Shown: positions 52,977 through 63,680 of the stretch, piece after piece
Layout of the letters: each line of letters starts with the position of its first letter
How positions within the stretch are numbered: position 1 is the stretch's first letter
NCBI RefSeq assembly: GCF_023555005.1
Contig: NZ_JAMJPJ010000004.1
Span: 1-64,000, forward strand
Reading direction: 5' to 3'
Length of the DNA stretch: 64,000 bases
Origin: Halomonas llamarensis
GTDB lineage: Bacteria > Pseudomonadota > Gammaproteobacteria > Pseudomonadales > Halomonadaceae
Position numbers and translations under genes: made by a program
The notes under the pieces: model-generated
What the model was told of the DNA's origin: nothing
Databases searched by the model: none
The model's input: the letters and a program-made list of their open reading frames with translations, nothing else

Positions 52977-54656
52977 TTAGTTGGATTGGCCGTGGCGACG
53001 GCTTTGCACCACCACGAAGCGGTTGGCGACAAAGGCTTGATTACACAGAGAAGCATTCGCCGCCGGATTACCGCCTGTGGCGTGAAAGTCACTGAAAGCC
53101 GCCGACTGGTTAACGAATATTCCCCCATCCAGATTCAGCGAGAGCGGCGCCGCTACGTCCATCGCCAGCGCTTCGAGCTGCTCGGCCACTGCCTCGTCCG
53201 TGGTATAGCCGCCTAGGGTTATCGCGCCTTTTTTTGCGATGACGTCTCGCGCTAGCGCAATACTGTGCGCGGTGTTATCCGTTGCGATAACAAAGCTAAC
53301 GGGGCCAAAGCGCTCCTCGCTATAGGCAGCCTTCTGCTCTGCGTCGACCTTAAGAATCAGCGGCGTATGGATACGGGCGTTAGGAAAATGCGCGTGCTCG
53401 CGTTGCTCGCTGTCCAGCACTATGTCGCCTAAGCCACGGCACTCATCAATGCGTGCTTGCGTCTCCAACGACTGTATAGCCCCCAGCACCGTGCAGGCGC
53501 GGTCGTTATCACTTAGAAATGCCTGAACAGCTTTCGCAAGCGCTGCCGCTACGTCGTCAAAACTTAAATGGCCATCCGCCGTTTCAATACCATCCCTGGG
53601 CACATAAATAGCCTGAGGGGTCGTGCACATCTGCCCAGAATAAAGGCTAAGCGAGAAGGCAAGGTTCGCCGTGACGGCTTTAAGGTTATCCACACTGTCG
53701 ATAATGATCGAATTAATACCGGCTTTCTCAGCAAACACCTGGGCCTGAGTGGCGTTTTGTATCAGCCAATCACCGAAAGCGTTCGAGCCGGTGAAATCAA
53801 TCAGCTTAACCGCAGGATCAAGCGCCAACGTCTTGGTGAGCGGCGCATCGACGCTGTCGGGCATTAAGCTGACCAGGCAGGGGTCGAAGCCTGCCTCTTC
53901 AAGCACCTGTTGAGCCACCCGTACGCTCATCGCCAGCGGCAGAATAGCGCCGGGGTGCGGCTTAACAATGACCGGGTTGCCCGTCGCCAAACTGGCAAAC
54001 AGGCCAGGATAGGTGTTCCAGGTAGGAAACGTAGAACAGGCGACTACCAACGAGATACCGCGAGGCACGATGTGAAAACGCTTATCCATCACGATAGGGT
54101 CATGCTTGCCCTGGGGCTTAACCCATTGCGCGGTAGCGGGAACCTGCGCCATTGCCTGCCAGGCATACGCCACGGCTTCAAGACCACGATCCTGGGCATG
54201 CGGCCCACCCGCCTGAAATGCCATCATCGGCCCCTGCCCGCTGGTATGCATCACCGCCTGGGCAATCTCTGGGCTCATGGCATTAAGACGTGACAGGATT
54301 TCCAGACATACCCCCACACGCGCTTGCGCCCCGACATCCCGCCAGTCGCGCATGGCCACTTGCATGGCCGCTACCAGCTCGCTGGGGTCTGGCTGGTCAT
54401 AAGTAATGCCGAGTTCAAAGCCATAGGGTGACACTTCATCACCCACTTGTTGGGCACTGCCGCCGCCACTATTGAGCGTAAATGGCTGATTGAGCAGTGA
54501 CTCGAATTTAGACGGCGCCGCTTTAACGGCATCCTCGGGGTACTTGCGCATGCTTTCTGGAAAGGGCGTCCAGAAATTACGGCTAGCGATAGCGTCGACA
54601 GCCTGATCAAGAATCTCACGATGAAGGTCAAACATCTGCTGCGCTGATTGCGTCAT
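52977..54656 (-). CDS. paaN: Phenylacetic acid degradation protein PaaN (aldehyde dehydrogenase type)
   Basis: 559 residues. Aldehyde dehydrogenase fold with [32 protein letters not shown] and the active-site Cys in [18 protein letters not shown]. This is the PaaN form without the C-terminal MaoC hydratase domain that E. coli PaaZ has; ring opening here must use a separate hydratase or another route. The ATG at 54656 has AGGAG upstream. Transcribed divergently from paaF. Confidence 0.9.
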   Translation of the reverse strand: MTQSAQQMFDLHREILDQAVDAIASRNFWTPFPESMRKYPEDAVKAAPSKFESLLNQPFTLNSGGGSAQQVGDEVSPYGFELGITYDQPDPSELVAAMQVAMRDWRDVGAQARVGVCLEILSRLNAMSPEIAQAVMHTSGQGPMMAFQAGGPHAQDRGLEAVAYAWQAMAQVPATAQWVKPQGKHDPIVMDKRFHIVPRGISLVVACSTFPTWNTYPGLFASLATGNPVIVKPHPGAILPLAMSVRVAQQVLEEAGFDPCLVSLMPDSVDAPLTKTLALDPAVKLIDFTGSNAFGDWLIQNATQAQVFAEKAGINSIIIDSVDNLKAVTANLAFSLSLYSGQMCTTPQAIYVPRDGIETADGHLSFDDVAAALAKAVQAFLSDNDRACTVLGAIQSLETQARIDECRGLGDIVLDSEQREHAHFPNARIHTPLILKVDAEQKAAYSEERFGPVSFVIATDNTAHSIALARDVIAKKGAITLGGYTTDEAVAEQLEALAMDVAAPLSLNLDGGIFVNQSAAFSDFHATGGNPAANASLCNQAFVANRFVVVQSRRHGQSN

Positions 54657-55012
54657 GGGGCGCTCCTGCACTCACTTATTTTTTTGATACGCTATTATTT
54701 TGAAGACTATCTTTCCCGTAACAAAACATCAAACGCTTTCCCAGTTGCTGCTTGCTTAAGGATTACAAAAAAATCGATGTATACCGGCTATAAATCCCTT
54801 TATTGAGCTACATAACCGTCTTTCATACCATGGTCTAACACCCCTTTTTTCTTCGCACCAACCACATACAAGCTGTTGTTAAAAGGCATAAATTATAAAA
54901 AACGACGACAAGCGACACATTAATAACAATCAATCAATATTGATGCGTATCAAAATAAACCTATACTCGACAGGTATTCCTCCTGTGCGCCACAGGCCGA
55001 ACCGAGGTAACA
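54657..55012. other. Divergent promoter region paaN-paaF
   Basis: AT-rich 356-base gap. A palindrome TTGATGCGTATCAA (54940-54953) and a related TTGATACGC (54684-54692) near the other gene suggest a shared operator. TTGATG-N16-TATACT (54940-54967) is the likely paaF promoter, with its -35 inside the palindrome. I see no gene in it. Confidence 0.6.
54940..54967 (+). promoter_or_regulatory. paaF promoter with overlapping palindrome
   Basis: TTGATG (-35) and TATACT (-10) with a 16-base spacer. The -35 is part of the inverted repeat TTGAT-GCGT-ATCAA. The same promoter layout (TTGATA-N16-TATACT) stands before paaA, so the two operons may share a regulator. Confidence 0.6.
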
Positions 55013-55786
55013 ATGCTCACGACTCTAAAAATAACCACGCCCCTGGAAGGCGTTTTATGCATCACGCTGAATCGCCCGGAAGCACTGAATGCGCTTAATA
55101 CGCAGCTCCTCGGCGAGCTCGCCGACACCTTGAGCGACGCTGATTGTGACGACACCGTTCGTGCCGTAGTGATTACCGGCAGTGCGAAAGCCTTCGCCGC
55201 AGGTGCGGATATTAACGAAATGGCTGAACGCGATCTGGTCGGCATGCTGGAAGACCCACGACAGCACCACTGGGCCACCATTACGCGCTTTCGCAAACCC
55301 ATCATTGCCGCCGTCAATGGCTATGCGTTAGGCGGTGGCTGTGAACTGGCCATGCATGCCGACATCATCATTGCCGGTGAAAACGCCCTGTTTGGCCAGC
55401 CGGAAATCAACCTGGGCATCATGCCCGGCGCTGGCGGCACCCAACGCTTGCTTAGAGCGGTGGGGAAATCCCTGGCCACTCAGATGGTACTCACTGGCGA
55501 ACCGATTTCCGCGCGCCGCGCCCTCGAAGCTGGCCTGATAAGCGAAATCACCCAACCCGAATTGACCCTTGAACGCGCCATAGACATCGCGACGCGCATC
55601 GCCTCCAAGGCACCGCTGGCCGTGCGCTTAGCGCGGGAATCGCTGCACAAAGCGATGGATACCGACCTGGCCACCGGCCTGCGCTTTGAACGCCATGCGT
55701 TCACCTTACTGGCGGGCACCGACGACCGCGACGAGGGCATTCGCGCCTTCCAAGAAAAACGACCTGCCACTTTTCAAGGGCACTGA
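55013..55786 (+). CDS. paaF: Enoyl-CoA hydratase PaaF (2,3-dehydroadipyl-CoA hydratase)
   Basis: 257 residues, crotonase fold: VVITGSAKAFAAGADINEMAE (oxyanion hole) and NLGIMPGAGGTQRLLRAVGK, with catalytic glutamates in the usual places (GQPEINLG). Beta-oxidation-like step in phenylacetate degradation, hydrating 2,3-dehydroadipyl-CoA. First gene of paaFGHIJK; assignment as PaaF instead of PaaG follows order and sequence. Confidence 0.92.
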   Translation: MLTTLKITTPLEGVLCITLNRPEALNALNTQLLGELADTLSDADCDDTVRAVVITGSAKAFAAGADINEMAERDLVGMLEDPRQHHWATITRFRKPIIAAVNGYALGGGCELAMHADIIIAGENALFGQPEINLGIMPGAGGTQRLLRAVGKSLATQMVLTGEPISARRALEAGLISEITQPELTLERAIDIATRIASKAPLAVRLARESLHKAMDTDLATGLRFERHAFTLLAGTDDRDEGIRAFQEKRPATFQGH

Positions 55787-55802
55787 GACAAGGATATACC
55801 CC

Positions 55803-56594
55803 ATGAGCCAAGCGCCCCTGCTTTATAGCGTCGAAGACGGCGTCGCCTGTATTACATTGAACCGCCCCGACAGCCTGAATAGCTTTAATACCGAGATGCA
55901 TGCCGAAATGCGCAAGGCGCTCAAGGCCGTGCGCCAGGACGCAAGCGTCCGTGCGCTGCTGCTGACGGGCAGTGGCCGCGGCTTCTGCGCCGGTCAAGAC
56001 CTTTCCGACCGTAGCGTCGCGCCCGGCGAGCAAGCGCCAGACCTCGGCGAGTCGCTTGAGAAACGCTATAACCCCATGTTGCGCGCCCTGAAAGATATGC
56101 CGTTTCCGACTATTTGCGCGGTGAACGGTGTGGCCGCCGGCGCTGGTGCCAATATCGCCCTGGCCTGCGACATCGTATTGGCGGCTCGCTCGGCAAGCTT
56201 TATTCAGGCCTTCTGCAAGATCGGTTTGATCCCGGACTCCGGCGGCACCTGGACCCTGCCTAACTTAGTCGGCATGGCCCGCGCCAAGGGCTTGGCCATG
56301 CTGGGCGACAAGCTTCCCGCCGAGACCGCCGAACAGTGGGGCATGATCTGGCGCTGCGTCGACGATGAGGTGCTTCAGGAAGAAGCCATGAACATGGCTC
56401 GCCACCTGGCCACTCAACCCACCCGTGGCCTAGCGCTGATTAAACGCGCCCTGCACGCCAGCAGCGATAACAGCTTTAATGAACAGCTTGACCTGGAGCG
56501 CGACCTGCAGCGTCTGGCTGGGCGCAGCGAAGACTACCGTGAAGGGGTCAGTGCGTTTATCGAAAAACGCCGCCCCACCTTCAAGGGAGAGTGA
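55803..56594 (+). CDS. paaG: 1,2-epoxyphenylacetyl-CoA isomerase PaaG
   Basis: 263 residues, crotonase fold. LLTGSGRGFCAGQDLSDR and KIGLIPDSGGTWTLPNLVG are the family blocks; the Asp in the second is typical of isomerases such as PaaG. It converts the epoxide to the oxepin-CoA and also isomerises an enoyl-CoA later. Separated from paaF by 16 bases; one base from paaH (TGATATG). Confidence 0.93.
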   Translation: MSQAPLLYSVEDGVACITLNRPDSLNSFNTEMHAEMRKALKAVRQDASVRALLLTGSGRGFCAGQDLSDRSVAPGEQAPDLGESLEKRYNPMLRALKDMPFPTICAVNGVAAGAGANIALACDIVLAARSASFIQAFCKIGLIPDSGGTWTLPNLVGMARAKGLAMLGDKLPAETAEQWGMIWRCVDDEVLQEEAMNMARHLATQPTRGLALIKRALHASSDNSFNEQLDLERDLQRLAGRSEDYREGVSAFIEKRRPTFKGE

Positions 56595-56595
56595 T

Positions 56596-58134
56596 ATGCC
56601 AGCCCTATCCACGACCACCGTTATTGGTGTGATCGGCGCCGGTGCCATGGGTGCCGGTATCGCTCAGGTGGCCGCCCAGGCGGGTCATGCCGTCATCCTG
56701 CATGATAACCAGCCGGGTGCCGCCAAAGCAGGCATCGACAGCATTCGTCGCCAGTTGGAAAAGCGGGTTGCCAAGGGCAAGATGACCCAAGGTGGTGTGG
56801 ATAACATCATCGCTCGCCTGCAGCCTGCCGACGTGATTGATGCCCTGGCCGATAGCCGTTTGGTTATCGAAGCCATCGTTGAGAACCTTGACATCAAACG
56901 CCAGGTATTCGCTCAGCTCGAAGCAATGTGTGCGCCGGATACCTTGCTCGCCAGTAATACCTCGTCGCTGTCAATCACTTCAATTGCCGCCAACCTTGAA
57001 CGCCCCGAGCGCCTGGCTGGGCTGCACTTCTTCAACCCAGCCCCCGTCATGAAGCTGGTAGAAGTGGTATCGGGCCTGGCAACGACCACCGAGGTCGCCG
57101 AGACGCTTTTTGATACCGCCAGCGCCTGGGGCAAGGTTGCGGTGCACGCCAGCTCCACCCCTGGGTTCATCGTTAACCGCGTGGCACGGCCTTTCTATGC
57201 CGAAGGGCTTCGCCTGCTACAGGAAGGCGCCAGCGACGCTGCCACGCTGGATGCGCTGCTGCGTCAGGCCGGCGGCTTCCGCATGGGGCCTTTCGAGCTG
57301 ATGGACCTGATCGGCCATGACGTCAACTACGCAGTGACCCGCTCGGTGTTCGACGCCTACTATGGCGATACCCGCTTTGAACCCTCCCTGGTGCAGCAGG
57401 CGCTGGTTGAAGCCGGTCGCCTGGGGCGTAAGTCCGGCCAAGGCTTCTTTGACTACGCGGGTGAAAGCGCTGCAAAGCCGCAGCCCAACTTTGCCGCCCC
57501 CGCCAGCACGCAACTCCCGACACTTGTCGCACAGGGCGCGGACAGCACCATCGCTCCGCTGCTGGAACGCGCTCAAGAAGCTGGACTTGAGGTAGTGCGT
57601 CGCGAATCACTGCAACTGGACGGCACGCCTCGCCTGTATATAGGTGATCTGGCGCTGGCCCTCAGCGACGGGCGATGTGCCGCCGAGCGCGCCGTTAATG
57701 AAGGGCTCGAAGCACTGGTACTGTTCGACCTATGCCTGGACTACCGCAGCGCCAGCGCCATCGGGCTTGCTGCCAGCCATACCACCTCGCCCGAGGCCCG
57801 CCAGCTGGCTACCGCGTTATTCCAACGCTTGGGCATGGACGTCGTCTGGCTAACCGACACGCCGGGGCTAGTGGTATTGCGCACCGTGGCCATGCTCGCC
57901 AATGAAGCCGCCGATGCCGTTTTGCAGGGCGTGTGCAGCGCCAAGGATGGCGATCTGGCCATGCAGGCCGGGGTCAACTATCCCCGCGGCCCCTTGACCT
58001 GGGCAGATTCATTGGGACTGCCCTTCGTTCACCGTACCCTTACGCACCTGCAGCAGAGCTACGGCGAAGAGCGCTATCGCAGCTCTTTCCTGCTGCGCCG
58101 CAACGCCCTGAGCGAGGCAAGCTTTCATGAGTGA
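56596..58134 (+). CDS. paaH: 3-hydroxyadipyl-CoA dehydrogenase PaaH
   Basis: 512 residues with Rossmann fold GVIGAGAMGAGIAQVAAQAG, HFFNPAPVMKLVEVV (catalytic His region) and two C-terminal 3HCDH domains (GPFELMDLIGHDVN and MQAGVNYPRGPLTWADSLG). It oxidises 3-hydroxyadipyl-CoA with NAD+. Overlaps paaI by eight bases. Confidence 0.94.
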   Translation: MPALSTTTVIGVIGAGAMGAGIAQVAAQAGHAVILHDNQPGAAKAGIDSIRRQLEKRVAKGKMTQGGVDNIIARLQPADVIDALADSRLVIEAIVENLDIKRQVFAQLEAMCAPDTLLASNTSSLSITSIAANLERPERLAGLHFFNPAPVMKLVEVVSGLATTTEVAETLFDTASAWGKVAVHASSTPGFIVNRVARPFYAEGLRLLQEGASDAATLDALLRQAGGFRMGPFELMDLIGHDVNYAVTRSVFDAYYGDTRFEPSLVQQALVEAGRLGRKSGQGFFDYAGESAAKPQPNFAAPASTQLPTLVAQGADSTIAPLLERAQEAGLEVVRRESLQLDGTPRLYIGDLALALSDGRCAAERAVNEGLEALVLFDLCLDYRSASAIGLAASHTTSPEARQLATALFQRLGMDVVWLTDTPGLVVLRTVAMLANEAADAVLQGVCSAKDGDLAMQAGVNYPRGPLTWADSLGLPFVHRTLTHLQQSYGEERYRSSFLLRRNALSEASFHE

Positions 58135-58594
58135 TTCCCCACTGACCCCACAACAGTTGGCGGAAGCCTGTGCCGAGGCGATGTTTTCCCGCGACCATGC
58201 CAGCCAAGGGCTGGGCATGCGTATTACGCGCATGGCTCCCGGGTTTGCCGAACTCACCATGACCGTGCGCCAAGACATGGTGCAGGGCCACGGCAACTGC
58301 CATGGTGGCTTTCTGTTTGCCCTGGCCGACTCCGCCTTTGCGTTTGCCTGCAACAGCTACGATGAAGCTACCGTGGCATCTGGCTGCAGTATCGACTACC
58401 TCGGCCCCGGCCAGCTGGGTGATGAGCTCACCGCCACCGCCGAAGAGCGCAGCCGCCGCGGGCGCACCGGCATTTACGACATCACGTTGCGCAATCAGCA
58501 CGGCGATACCGTTGCCTTGTTCCGCGGACATTCCTACAAAATTCGCGGCAGCGTACGCCGCCTAGAAGACACCGCTGCTGGAGATAACCCATGA
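58127..58594 (+). CDS. paaI: Hydroxyphenylacetyl-CoA thioesterase PaaI
   Basis: 155 residues, hotdog fold. [21 protein letters not shown] is the family active-site helix region, followed by [18 protein letters not shown]. It releases CoA from dead-end hydroxyphenylacetyl-CoA thioesters. Overlaps paaJ by four bases (ATGA). Confidence 0.94.
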   Translation: MSDSPLTPQQLAEACAEAMFSRDHASQGLGMRITRMAPGFAELTMTVRQDMVQGHGNCHGGFLFALADSAFAFACNSYDEATVASGCSIDYLGPGQLGDELTATAEERSRRGRTGIYDITLRNQHGDTVALFRGHSYKIRGSVRRLEDTAAGDNP

Positions 58595-59796
58595 AAGACG
58601 CGCTGATCATTGATGCCATTCGTACCCCGATAGGTCGCTACGGCGGTGCCCTCTCGTCAGTTCGCCCCGATGATCTTGGTGCTGTGCCAATGCGCACCCT
58701 GATAGAGCGGAACCCGAGCGTCGACTGGTCACTGATTGACGATATTTTTTACGGCTGCGCCAACCAGGCAGGGGAAGATAACCGCAACGTAGCGCGCATG
58801 TCCGCGTTGCTCGCAGGGCTTCCCGTCGAGGTGCCCGGCTCCACCATCAACCGCCTGTGCGGTTCCGGCATGGACGCCGTCGGCAACGCCGCCCGCGCCA
58901 TCAAGACCGGTGAAGCGGGGCTGATGATGGCAGGCGGTGTGGAGTCGATGTCCCGCGCGCCCTTTGTGATGGGTAAGGCAGAACAAGCTTTCTCACGCCA
59001 AGCCGACATCTTCGACACCACCATCGGCTGGCGCTTTGTGAACCGTGCCATGAAGGCTCAGTTCGGCATCGACTCCATGCCCGAAACCGCCGAGAACGTC
59101 GCCGAACAGTTTGGTATTTCCCGGCAAGACCAGGATGCCTTTGCGCTGCGCAGCCAGCAGCGCACCGCCGCCGCTATGGAGGCTGGCCGATTGGCTGAAG
59201 AGATCGTTGCCGTCGAAATCCCCCGGCGCAAACAGGAGCCGCTGGTGGTCGATAGCGATGAGCACCCGCGCGCCACCACGACCGCCGAGCAGCTCGCCAA
59301 ACTGCCCACGCCCTTCCGTGAAGGCGGCAGTGTGACGGCAGGCAATGCCTCAGGCGTTAACGATGGCGCCTGTGCGCTGCTGATGGCGTCTCCCGAGCAG
59401 GCCGAACGTTTTGGCCTGAAAGCCCGCGCCCGTGTGGTGGGCATGGCCACTGCGGGTGTGGAACCTCGGATTATGGGATTCGGCCCGTCCCCGGCCACCC
59501 GCAAGGTGCTTGCCCAGACCGGGCTTACCCTCGATCAGATGGATGTTATCGAACTGAATGAAGCCTTTGCGGCTCAGGCCTTGGCGGTCATGCGTGACTT
59601 GGGACTGAGCGATGATGCCGAACACATCAACCCCAACGGAGGAGCCATTGCACTCGGCCACCCGCTGGGCATGAGTGGCGCTCGGTTGGTGACCACCGCC
59701 CTGCATGAACTCGAACGTCGGCAAGGGCGCTTTGCGCTATGCACCATGTGCATCGGTGTCGGACAGGGCATCGCGATGATCATTGAGCGTTTGTAA
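58591..59796 (+). CDS. paaJ: 3-oxoadipyl-CoA thiolase PaaJ
   Basis: 401 residues. Thiolase nucleophile Cys in [16 protein letters not shown] (about residue 90), His in [16 protein letters not shown] and the second Cys in [10 protein letters not shown]. Cleaves 3-oxoadipyl-CoA to succinyl-CoA and acetyl-CoA, and in E. coli also acts earlier in the pathway. Equivalent to PcaF. Confidence 0.94.
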   Translation: MKDALIIDAIRTPIGRYGGALSSVRPDDLGAVPMRTLIERNPSVDWSLIDDIFYGCANQAGEDNRNVARMSALLAGLPVEVPGSTINRLCGSGMDAVGNAARAIKTGEAGLMMAGGVESMSRAPFVMGKAEQAFSRQADIFDTTIGWRFVNRAMKAQFGIDSMPETAENVAEQFGISRQDQDAFALRSQQRTAAAMEAGRLAEEIVAVEIPRRKQEPLVVDSDEHPRATTTAEQLAKLPTPFREGGSVTAGNASGVNDGACALLMASPEQAERFGLKARARVVGMATAGVEPRIMGFGPSPATRKVLAQTGLTLDQMDVIELNEAFAAQALAVMRDLGLSDDAEHINPNGGAIALGHPLGMSGARLVTTALHELERRQGRFALCTMCIGVGQGIAMIIERL

Positions 59797-59872
59797 GCCT
59801 ATTGCTCAAATCACTGGCCACGGCGTGTGTAGACATTAATCCAATAACAACTTGCTTGACCGGAGACTCCTG

Positions 59873-61186
59873 ATGAATCAGCCCGCTACACGTATCGACA
59901 CTGCGACACTCGACCCCTTGGAAACCGCCAGCGTCGACGAGCTGCGCGCCACTCAGGTCAAGCGCCTGAAGTGGAGCCTCAAGCACGCTTACGACAATGT
60001 GCCGTTCTACCGCCAGTCCTTCGATAACGCCGGGGTGCATCCCGACGACATCCAGACGCTGGCGGATCTCGCCAAACTGCCGTTCACCACCAAGGCCGAT
60101 TTGCGCGACAACTACCCGTTTGGCATGTTGGCCACGCCGATGAGCGAGATCGTGCGCATCCACGCCTCCAGCGGCACCACTGGGCAACCCACGGTGGTGG
60201 GCTACACCCAGAAGGATATTGATGTGTGGTCCGATGTGATGGCGCGCTCAATCCGCGCCGCTGGCGGCAGCCGCAACGATAAGGTGCATGTAGCCTATGG
60301 CTACGGCCTGTTTACTGGCGGGCTGGGCGCGCATTACGGCGCCGAGCGCCTGGGCTGCGCGGTGATTCCCATGTCGGGCGGCCAAACTGAGAAACAGGTT
60401 CAGCTGATCCGTGATTTCGCGCCAGACATCATCATGGTCACCCCTTCTTACATGCTCAACATCGCGGACGAAATGGAGCGCCAAGGCATCGACCCGCGCA
60501 CGCTGCCCCTGCGCACCGGTATTTTCGGTGCCGAACCCTGGACCGACAGCATGCGCACCGCCCTAGAGCAGCGCCTGGGCATCGATGCCCTCGATATTTA
60601 CGGCCTCTCTGAAGTGATGGGGCCGGGCGTGGGCATGGAGTGCCTAGAAACCAAAGATGGCCCGACCATCTGGGAAGATCATTTCTACCCTGAGATCATC
60701 GACCCGGTCAGCGGCGACGTCCTGCCAGACGGCGAATACGGTGAGCTGGTGTTCACCACCCTGACCAAAGAAGGCCTGCCGGTGATTCGCTACCGCACCC
60801 GCGACCTGACCCGCCTGCTACCCGGCACCGCACGCCCCATGCGCCGCATCGACAAAATCACTGGTCGCAGCGACGACATGCTGATTATTCGTGGGGTCAA
60901 TATGTTTCCCACCCAGATCGAAGAGCAGCTGCTCAAAATCGCGTCGCTTTCGCCTCATTACGAAATTGAAGTCAGCCGCCAAGGCAATATGGACATGATG
61001 CTGGTGCGTGTCGAAGCGAATCATCACGACATCGCCCGCGACCCCGTGGCCTGTGAACAAGCCGAGAAAGAGCTTCAGCATGCCGTCAAGACGTACATTG
61101 GTATCAGCACCCAGGTTGAGGTGTGCCCGGTAGAGAGTGTGATGCGCTCGCTGGGTAAGGCCAGACGCGTTAAAGATCTTCGCTGA
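59873..61186 (+). CDS. paaK: Phenylacetate--CoA ligase PaaK
   Basis: 437 residues. ATP-binding motif IHASSGTTGQPTVVGYT, then YGLSEVMGPGVGMEC and GRSDDMLIIRGVNMFPTQIEE. It activates phenylacetate to phenylacetyl-CoA, the inducer that releases PaaX. The ATG at 59873 has CGGAGA upstream and begins the conserved sequence. 76 bases after paaJ. Confidence 0.95.
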   Translation: MNQPATRIDTATLDPLETASVDELRATQVKRLKWSLKHAYDNVPFYRQSFDNAGVHPDDIQTLADLAKLPFTTKADLRDNYPFGMLATPMSEIVRIHASSGTTGQPTVVGYTQKDIDVWSDVMARSIRAAGGSRNDKVHVAYGYGLFTGGLGAHYGAERLGCAVIPMSGGQTEKQVQLIRDFAPDIIMVTPSYMLNIADEMERQGIDPRTLPLRTGIFGAEPWTDSMRTALEQRLGIDALDIYGLSEVMGPGVGMECLETKDGPTIWEDHFYPEIIDPVSGDVLPDGEYGELVFTTLTKEGLPVIRYRTRDLTRLLPGTARPMRRIDKITGRSDDMLIIRGVNMFPTQIEEQLLKIASLSPHYEIEVSRQGNMDMMLVRVEANHHDIARDPVACEQAEKELQHAVKTYIGISTQVEVCPVESVMRSLGKARRVKDLR

Positions 61187-61256
61187 GTTGAGTCAGCCTT
61201 TCGTGCTTAACAGGTTCTTATCGGCCTAGATTGAGACTGAATACGAAAATACTGAC

Positions 61257-61287
61257 GCCCTTGCAGGCAGCTCTGCAAGGGCTTTTT
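61257..61287 (+). terminator. Terminator after paaK
   Basis: GCCCTTGCAG/CTGCAAGGGC, a perfect 10-bp stem with a six-base loop followed by TTTTT. Confidence 0.9.
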
Positions 61288-61424
61288 ATGCCTACTCATT
61301 CAGTTTAAGTAAAAAATTCAACATATTCAGAATCACTTACTTTTGACCACATTTCCTTTATAAACCAAGCAACTTGGCATCATCTGTCATCACAAAGTCT
61401 TAAAGCGACACACAAAAATACTTA

Positions 61425-61452
61425 TTGATAAAATATTATGTATCACTATACT
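61425..61452 (+). promoter_or_regulatory. paaABCD promoter
   Basis: TTGATA (five of six) - 16 bases - TATACT (five of six), about 50 bases upstream of the paaA start. The spacer region TGATAAAATATTATGTATCA is an inverted repeat TGATA/TATCA. The 317-base gap from paaK otherwise contains only the terminator and AT-rich DNA. Confidence 0.65.
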
Positions 61453-61503
61453 TTAAGTAAGATAAGCCACACTCCCTGATAGTCCGACGCCGCGGAGGTC
61501 TCT

Positions 61504-62490
61504 ATGTACGCGCAGCTCGTTGAAACCGGTTCTAACAAACTCAAAACGCTTGATGAGATGGATCCTGAGGAACGCCAGTTCCAGGAACGCATCAATGACG
61601 AAATTAAAATCGAACCCAAGAATTGGATGCCGGATGCCTACCGCAAGACATTGATCCGTCAGATCTCACAGCACGCGCATTCCGAGATCGTCGGTATGCT
61701 GCCGGAGGGTAACTGGCTGACACGCGCGCCGACCCTTAAGCGCAAGCTGCAGCTAATGGCCAAGATTCAGGATGAAGCGGGTCACGGCCTGTACCTGTAT
61801 AGCGCCATGGAAACCCTGGGTGCCGACCGCGATGAGGAGATCGATAAGCTCCACGACGGCCGCGCCAAGTACTCCAGCATCTTCAATTACCCAACGCTTA
61901 ACTGGGCGGATATGGGCACGGTCGGCTGGCTGGTTGATGGTGCCGCCATCGTCAACCAGGTGCCGCTGCAGCGTACCTCTTATGGCCCTTACGCCCGCGC
62001 CATGATCCGCGTGTGTAAGGAAGAGAGCTTCCACCAGCGCCAGGGCTTTCAGATCCTGCTGACCATGATGCAAGAGGGCACTGACGAGCAGAAAGCCATG
62101 GTGCAGGACTCCATCAACCGCTTCTGGTGGCCGTCGCTAATGATGTTCGGGCCCTCCGACGAAAACTCGCCCAACAGTGCTCAGTCGATGGCCTGGAAGA
62201 TCAAACGTCACAGCAATGATGAGCTGCGCCAACGCTTCCTTGACCAAACTGTACCGCAGCTAGAGCTGCTGGGCTGCACCGCGCCTGACCCGGATCTCAA
62301 ATATAACCAAGAGACCGGCCACTATGAGTTCGGTGAAATCGATTGGCAGGAGTTTTTTGACGTAGTGAAGGGCAACGGCCCCTGCAACCGCGAACGTGTC
62401 GAGGCACGCCGTCACGCGATTGATAACGGTGCCTGGGTACGTGAAGCCGCCGTGGCTTATGCCGCCAAGCGGCAACGCCGAGCGGCCTGA
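61504..62490 (+). CDS. paaA: Phenylacetyl-CoA epoxidase subunit PaaA
   Basis: 328 residues. Catalytic di-iron subunit. [25 protein letters not shown] and [12 protein letters not shown] contain the Glu and His ligands of a ferritin-like di-iron centre. Forms the PaaABCE monooxygenase that epoxidises the ring of phenylacetyl-CoA. First gene of the second paa operon; CGGAGG precedes the start. Confidence 0.96.
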   Translation: MYAQLVETGSNKLKTLDEMDPEERQFQERINDEIKIEPKNWMPDAYRKTLIRQISQHAHSEIVGMLPEGNWLTRAPTLKRKLQLMAKIQDEAGHGLYLYSAMETLGADRDEEIDKLHDGRAKYSSIFNYPTLNWADMGTVGWLVDGAAIVNQVPLQRTSYGPYARAMIRVCKEESFHQRQGFQILLTMMQEGTDEQKAMVQDSINRFWWPSLMMFGPSDENSPNSAQSMAWKIKRHSNDELRQRFLDQTVPQLELLGCTAPDPDLKYNQETGHYEFGEIDWQEFFDVVKGNGPCNRERVEARRHAIDNGAWVREAAVAYAAKRQRRAA

Positions 62491-62577
62491 TTTTTAAAAC
62501 CTGATTCTTAAACCTGATTTTTAAAACAATACAGAGCCCCGCAGCACGGGGCTCCTGTGACCACAGAGGCTTTCCTC

Positions 62578-62859
62578 ATGGCTGACTGGCCCTTATTTGA
62601 AGTTTTCATACGCAGCAAGCACGGCCTTAACCACAAGCACGTCGGTAGCGTGCACGCCGCTGATCGCCGTATGGCCATTGAAAACGCGCGCGAGCTTTAC
62701 ACCCGTCGTAATGAAGGGGTGAGCATCTGGGTGGTTCCGGCCAGCGAAATTACCGCTTCTTCTCCCGACGAGAAAGAGCCGCTGTTTGACCCGTCTAACG
62801 ACAAGGTCTACCGCCACGCATCCTTCTACAAACTGCCGAAAGAAGTCGGCCACATGTAA
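62578..62859 (+). CDS. paaB: Phenylacetyl-CoA epoxidase subunit PaaB
   Basis: 93 residues: WPLFEVFIRSKHGLNHKHVG at the start, then SIWVVPASEITASSPDEK. A small structural subunit bridging the PaaAC units. The ATG at 62578 fits the family start; the ORF from 62557 adds seven unconserved residues. Confidence 0.95.
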   Translation: MADWPLFEVFIRSKHGLNHKHVGSVHAADRRMAIENARELYTRRNEGVSIWVVPASEITASSPDEKEPLFDPSNDKVYRHASFYKLPKEVGHM

Positions 62860-62870
62860 AGGAGGCTGTC

Positions 62871-63680
62871 ATGCAAAACATGGCTCAGAAAAATATCGCC
62901 CAAACAACACAGACACCGCTGACCGACTGCCTGCTGCGCCTTGGCGACAACGCCTTGGTACTCGGTCAACGTCACGCACAACTGTGCGGCAAGGCCCCGG
63001 CACTGGAAGAAGAGCTAGCCTTAATGAACGTAGGGCTCGACCTCTTCGGGCAGGCACGCAACTGGCTGGGCTATGCCGCTGAACTGATGGCTGCTGAACG
63101 GGCGACTGACAAGGTCGATGCCGACCAGCTGGCCTTCCGCCGTGATGCCCAGGACTTCCGCAACCTGTTGCTCGTTGAGCAGCCTAACGGCGATTTTGCC
63201 GACATCATCGGGCGCCAGTTTCTGTTCGATGCATGGCACGTCCACCTACTTGACGGCCTGGCTCACTCCAGCGACCCGCGCATTGCCGAAGTAGCGGCCA
63301 AGTCGCTTAAGGAAGCAACGTATCACCTGCGCCGCTCCTCTGAATGGGTGATTCGCTTGGGCGATGGCACTGAAGAGAGCCACACCCGCATGCAGCGTGC
63401 CCTAAACAACCTATGGCAATTTACCGGTGAGCTATTGCAGGCCGACGAGATTGATCAGGCTATGTTAGCCGCCGGCATTGCGCCGGATCTGCAAACCGTT
63501 GCCACTCGCTGGAAAGCCACCGTTGAAGAGGTCCTTGAAGAAGCCACGCTGGAGCGGCCTTCCTACGACGCCTGGATGTATACCGGTGGCAAAGTCGGTC
63601 ATCACACCGAGCACCTAGGCTTTCTATTGGCGGAAATGCAATATCTGCCGAGGGCATATCCCGATGCGACCGTCTGGTAA
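62871..63680 (+). CDS. paaC: Phenylacetyl-CoA epoxidase subunit PaaC
   Basis: 269 residues, ferritin-like helical partner of PaaA lacking catalysis. LRLGDNALVLGQRHAQLCGK, NVGLDLFGQARNWLGYAAEL and GKVGHHTEHLGFLLAEMQYL are conserved. Preceded by AAAGGAGG. Overlaps paaD by 17 bases. Confidence 0.95.
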   Translation: MQNMAQKNIAQTTQTPLTDCLLRLGDNALVLGQRHAQLCGKAPALEEELALMNVGLDLFGQARNWLGYAAELMAAERATDKVDADQLAFRRDAQDFRNLLLVEQPNGDFADIIGRQFLFDAWHVHLLDGLAHSSDPRIAEVAAKSLKEATYHLRRSSEWVIRLGDGTEESHTRMQRALNNLWQFTGELLQADEIDQAMLAAGIAPDLQTVATRWKATVEEVLEEATLERPSYDAWMYTGGKVGHHTEHLGFLLAEMQYLPRAYPDATVW

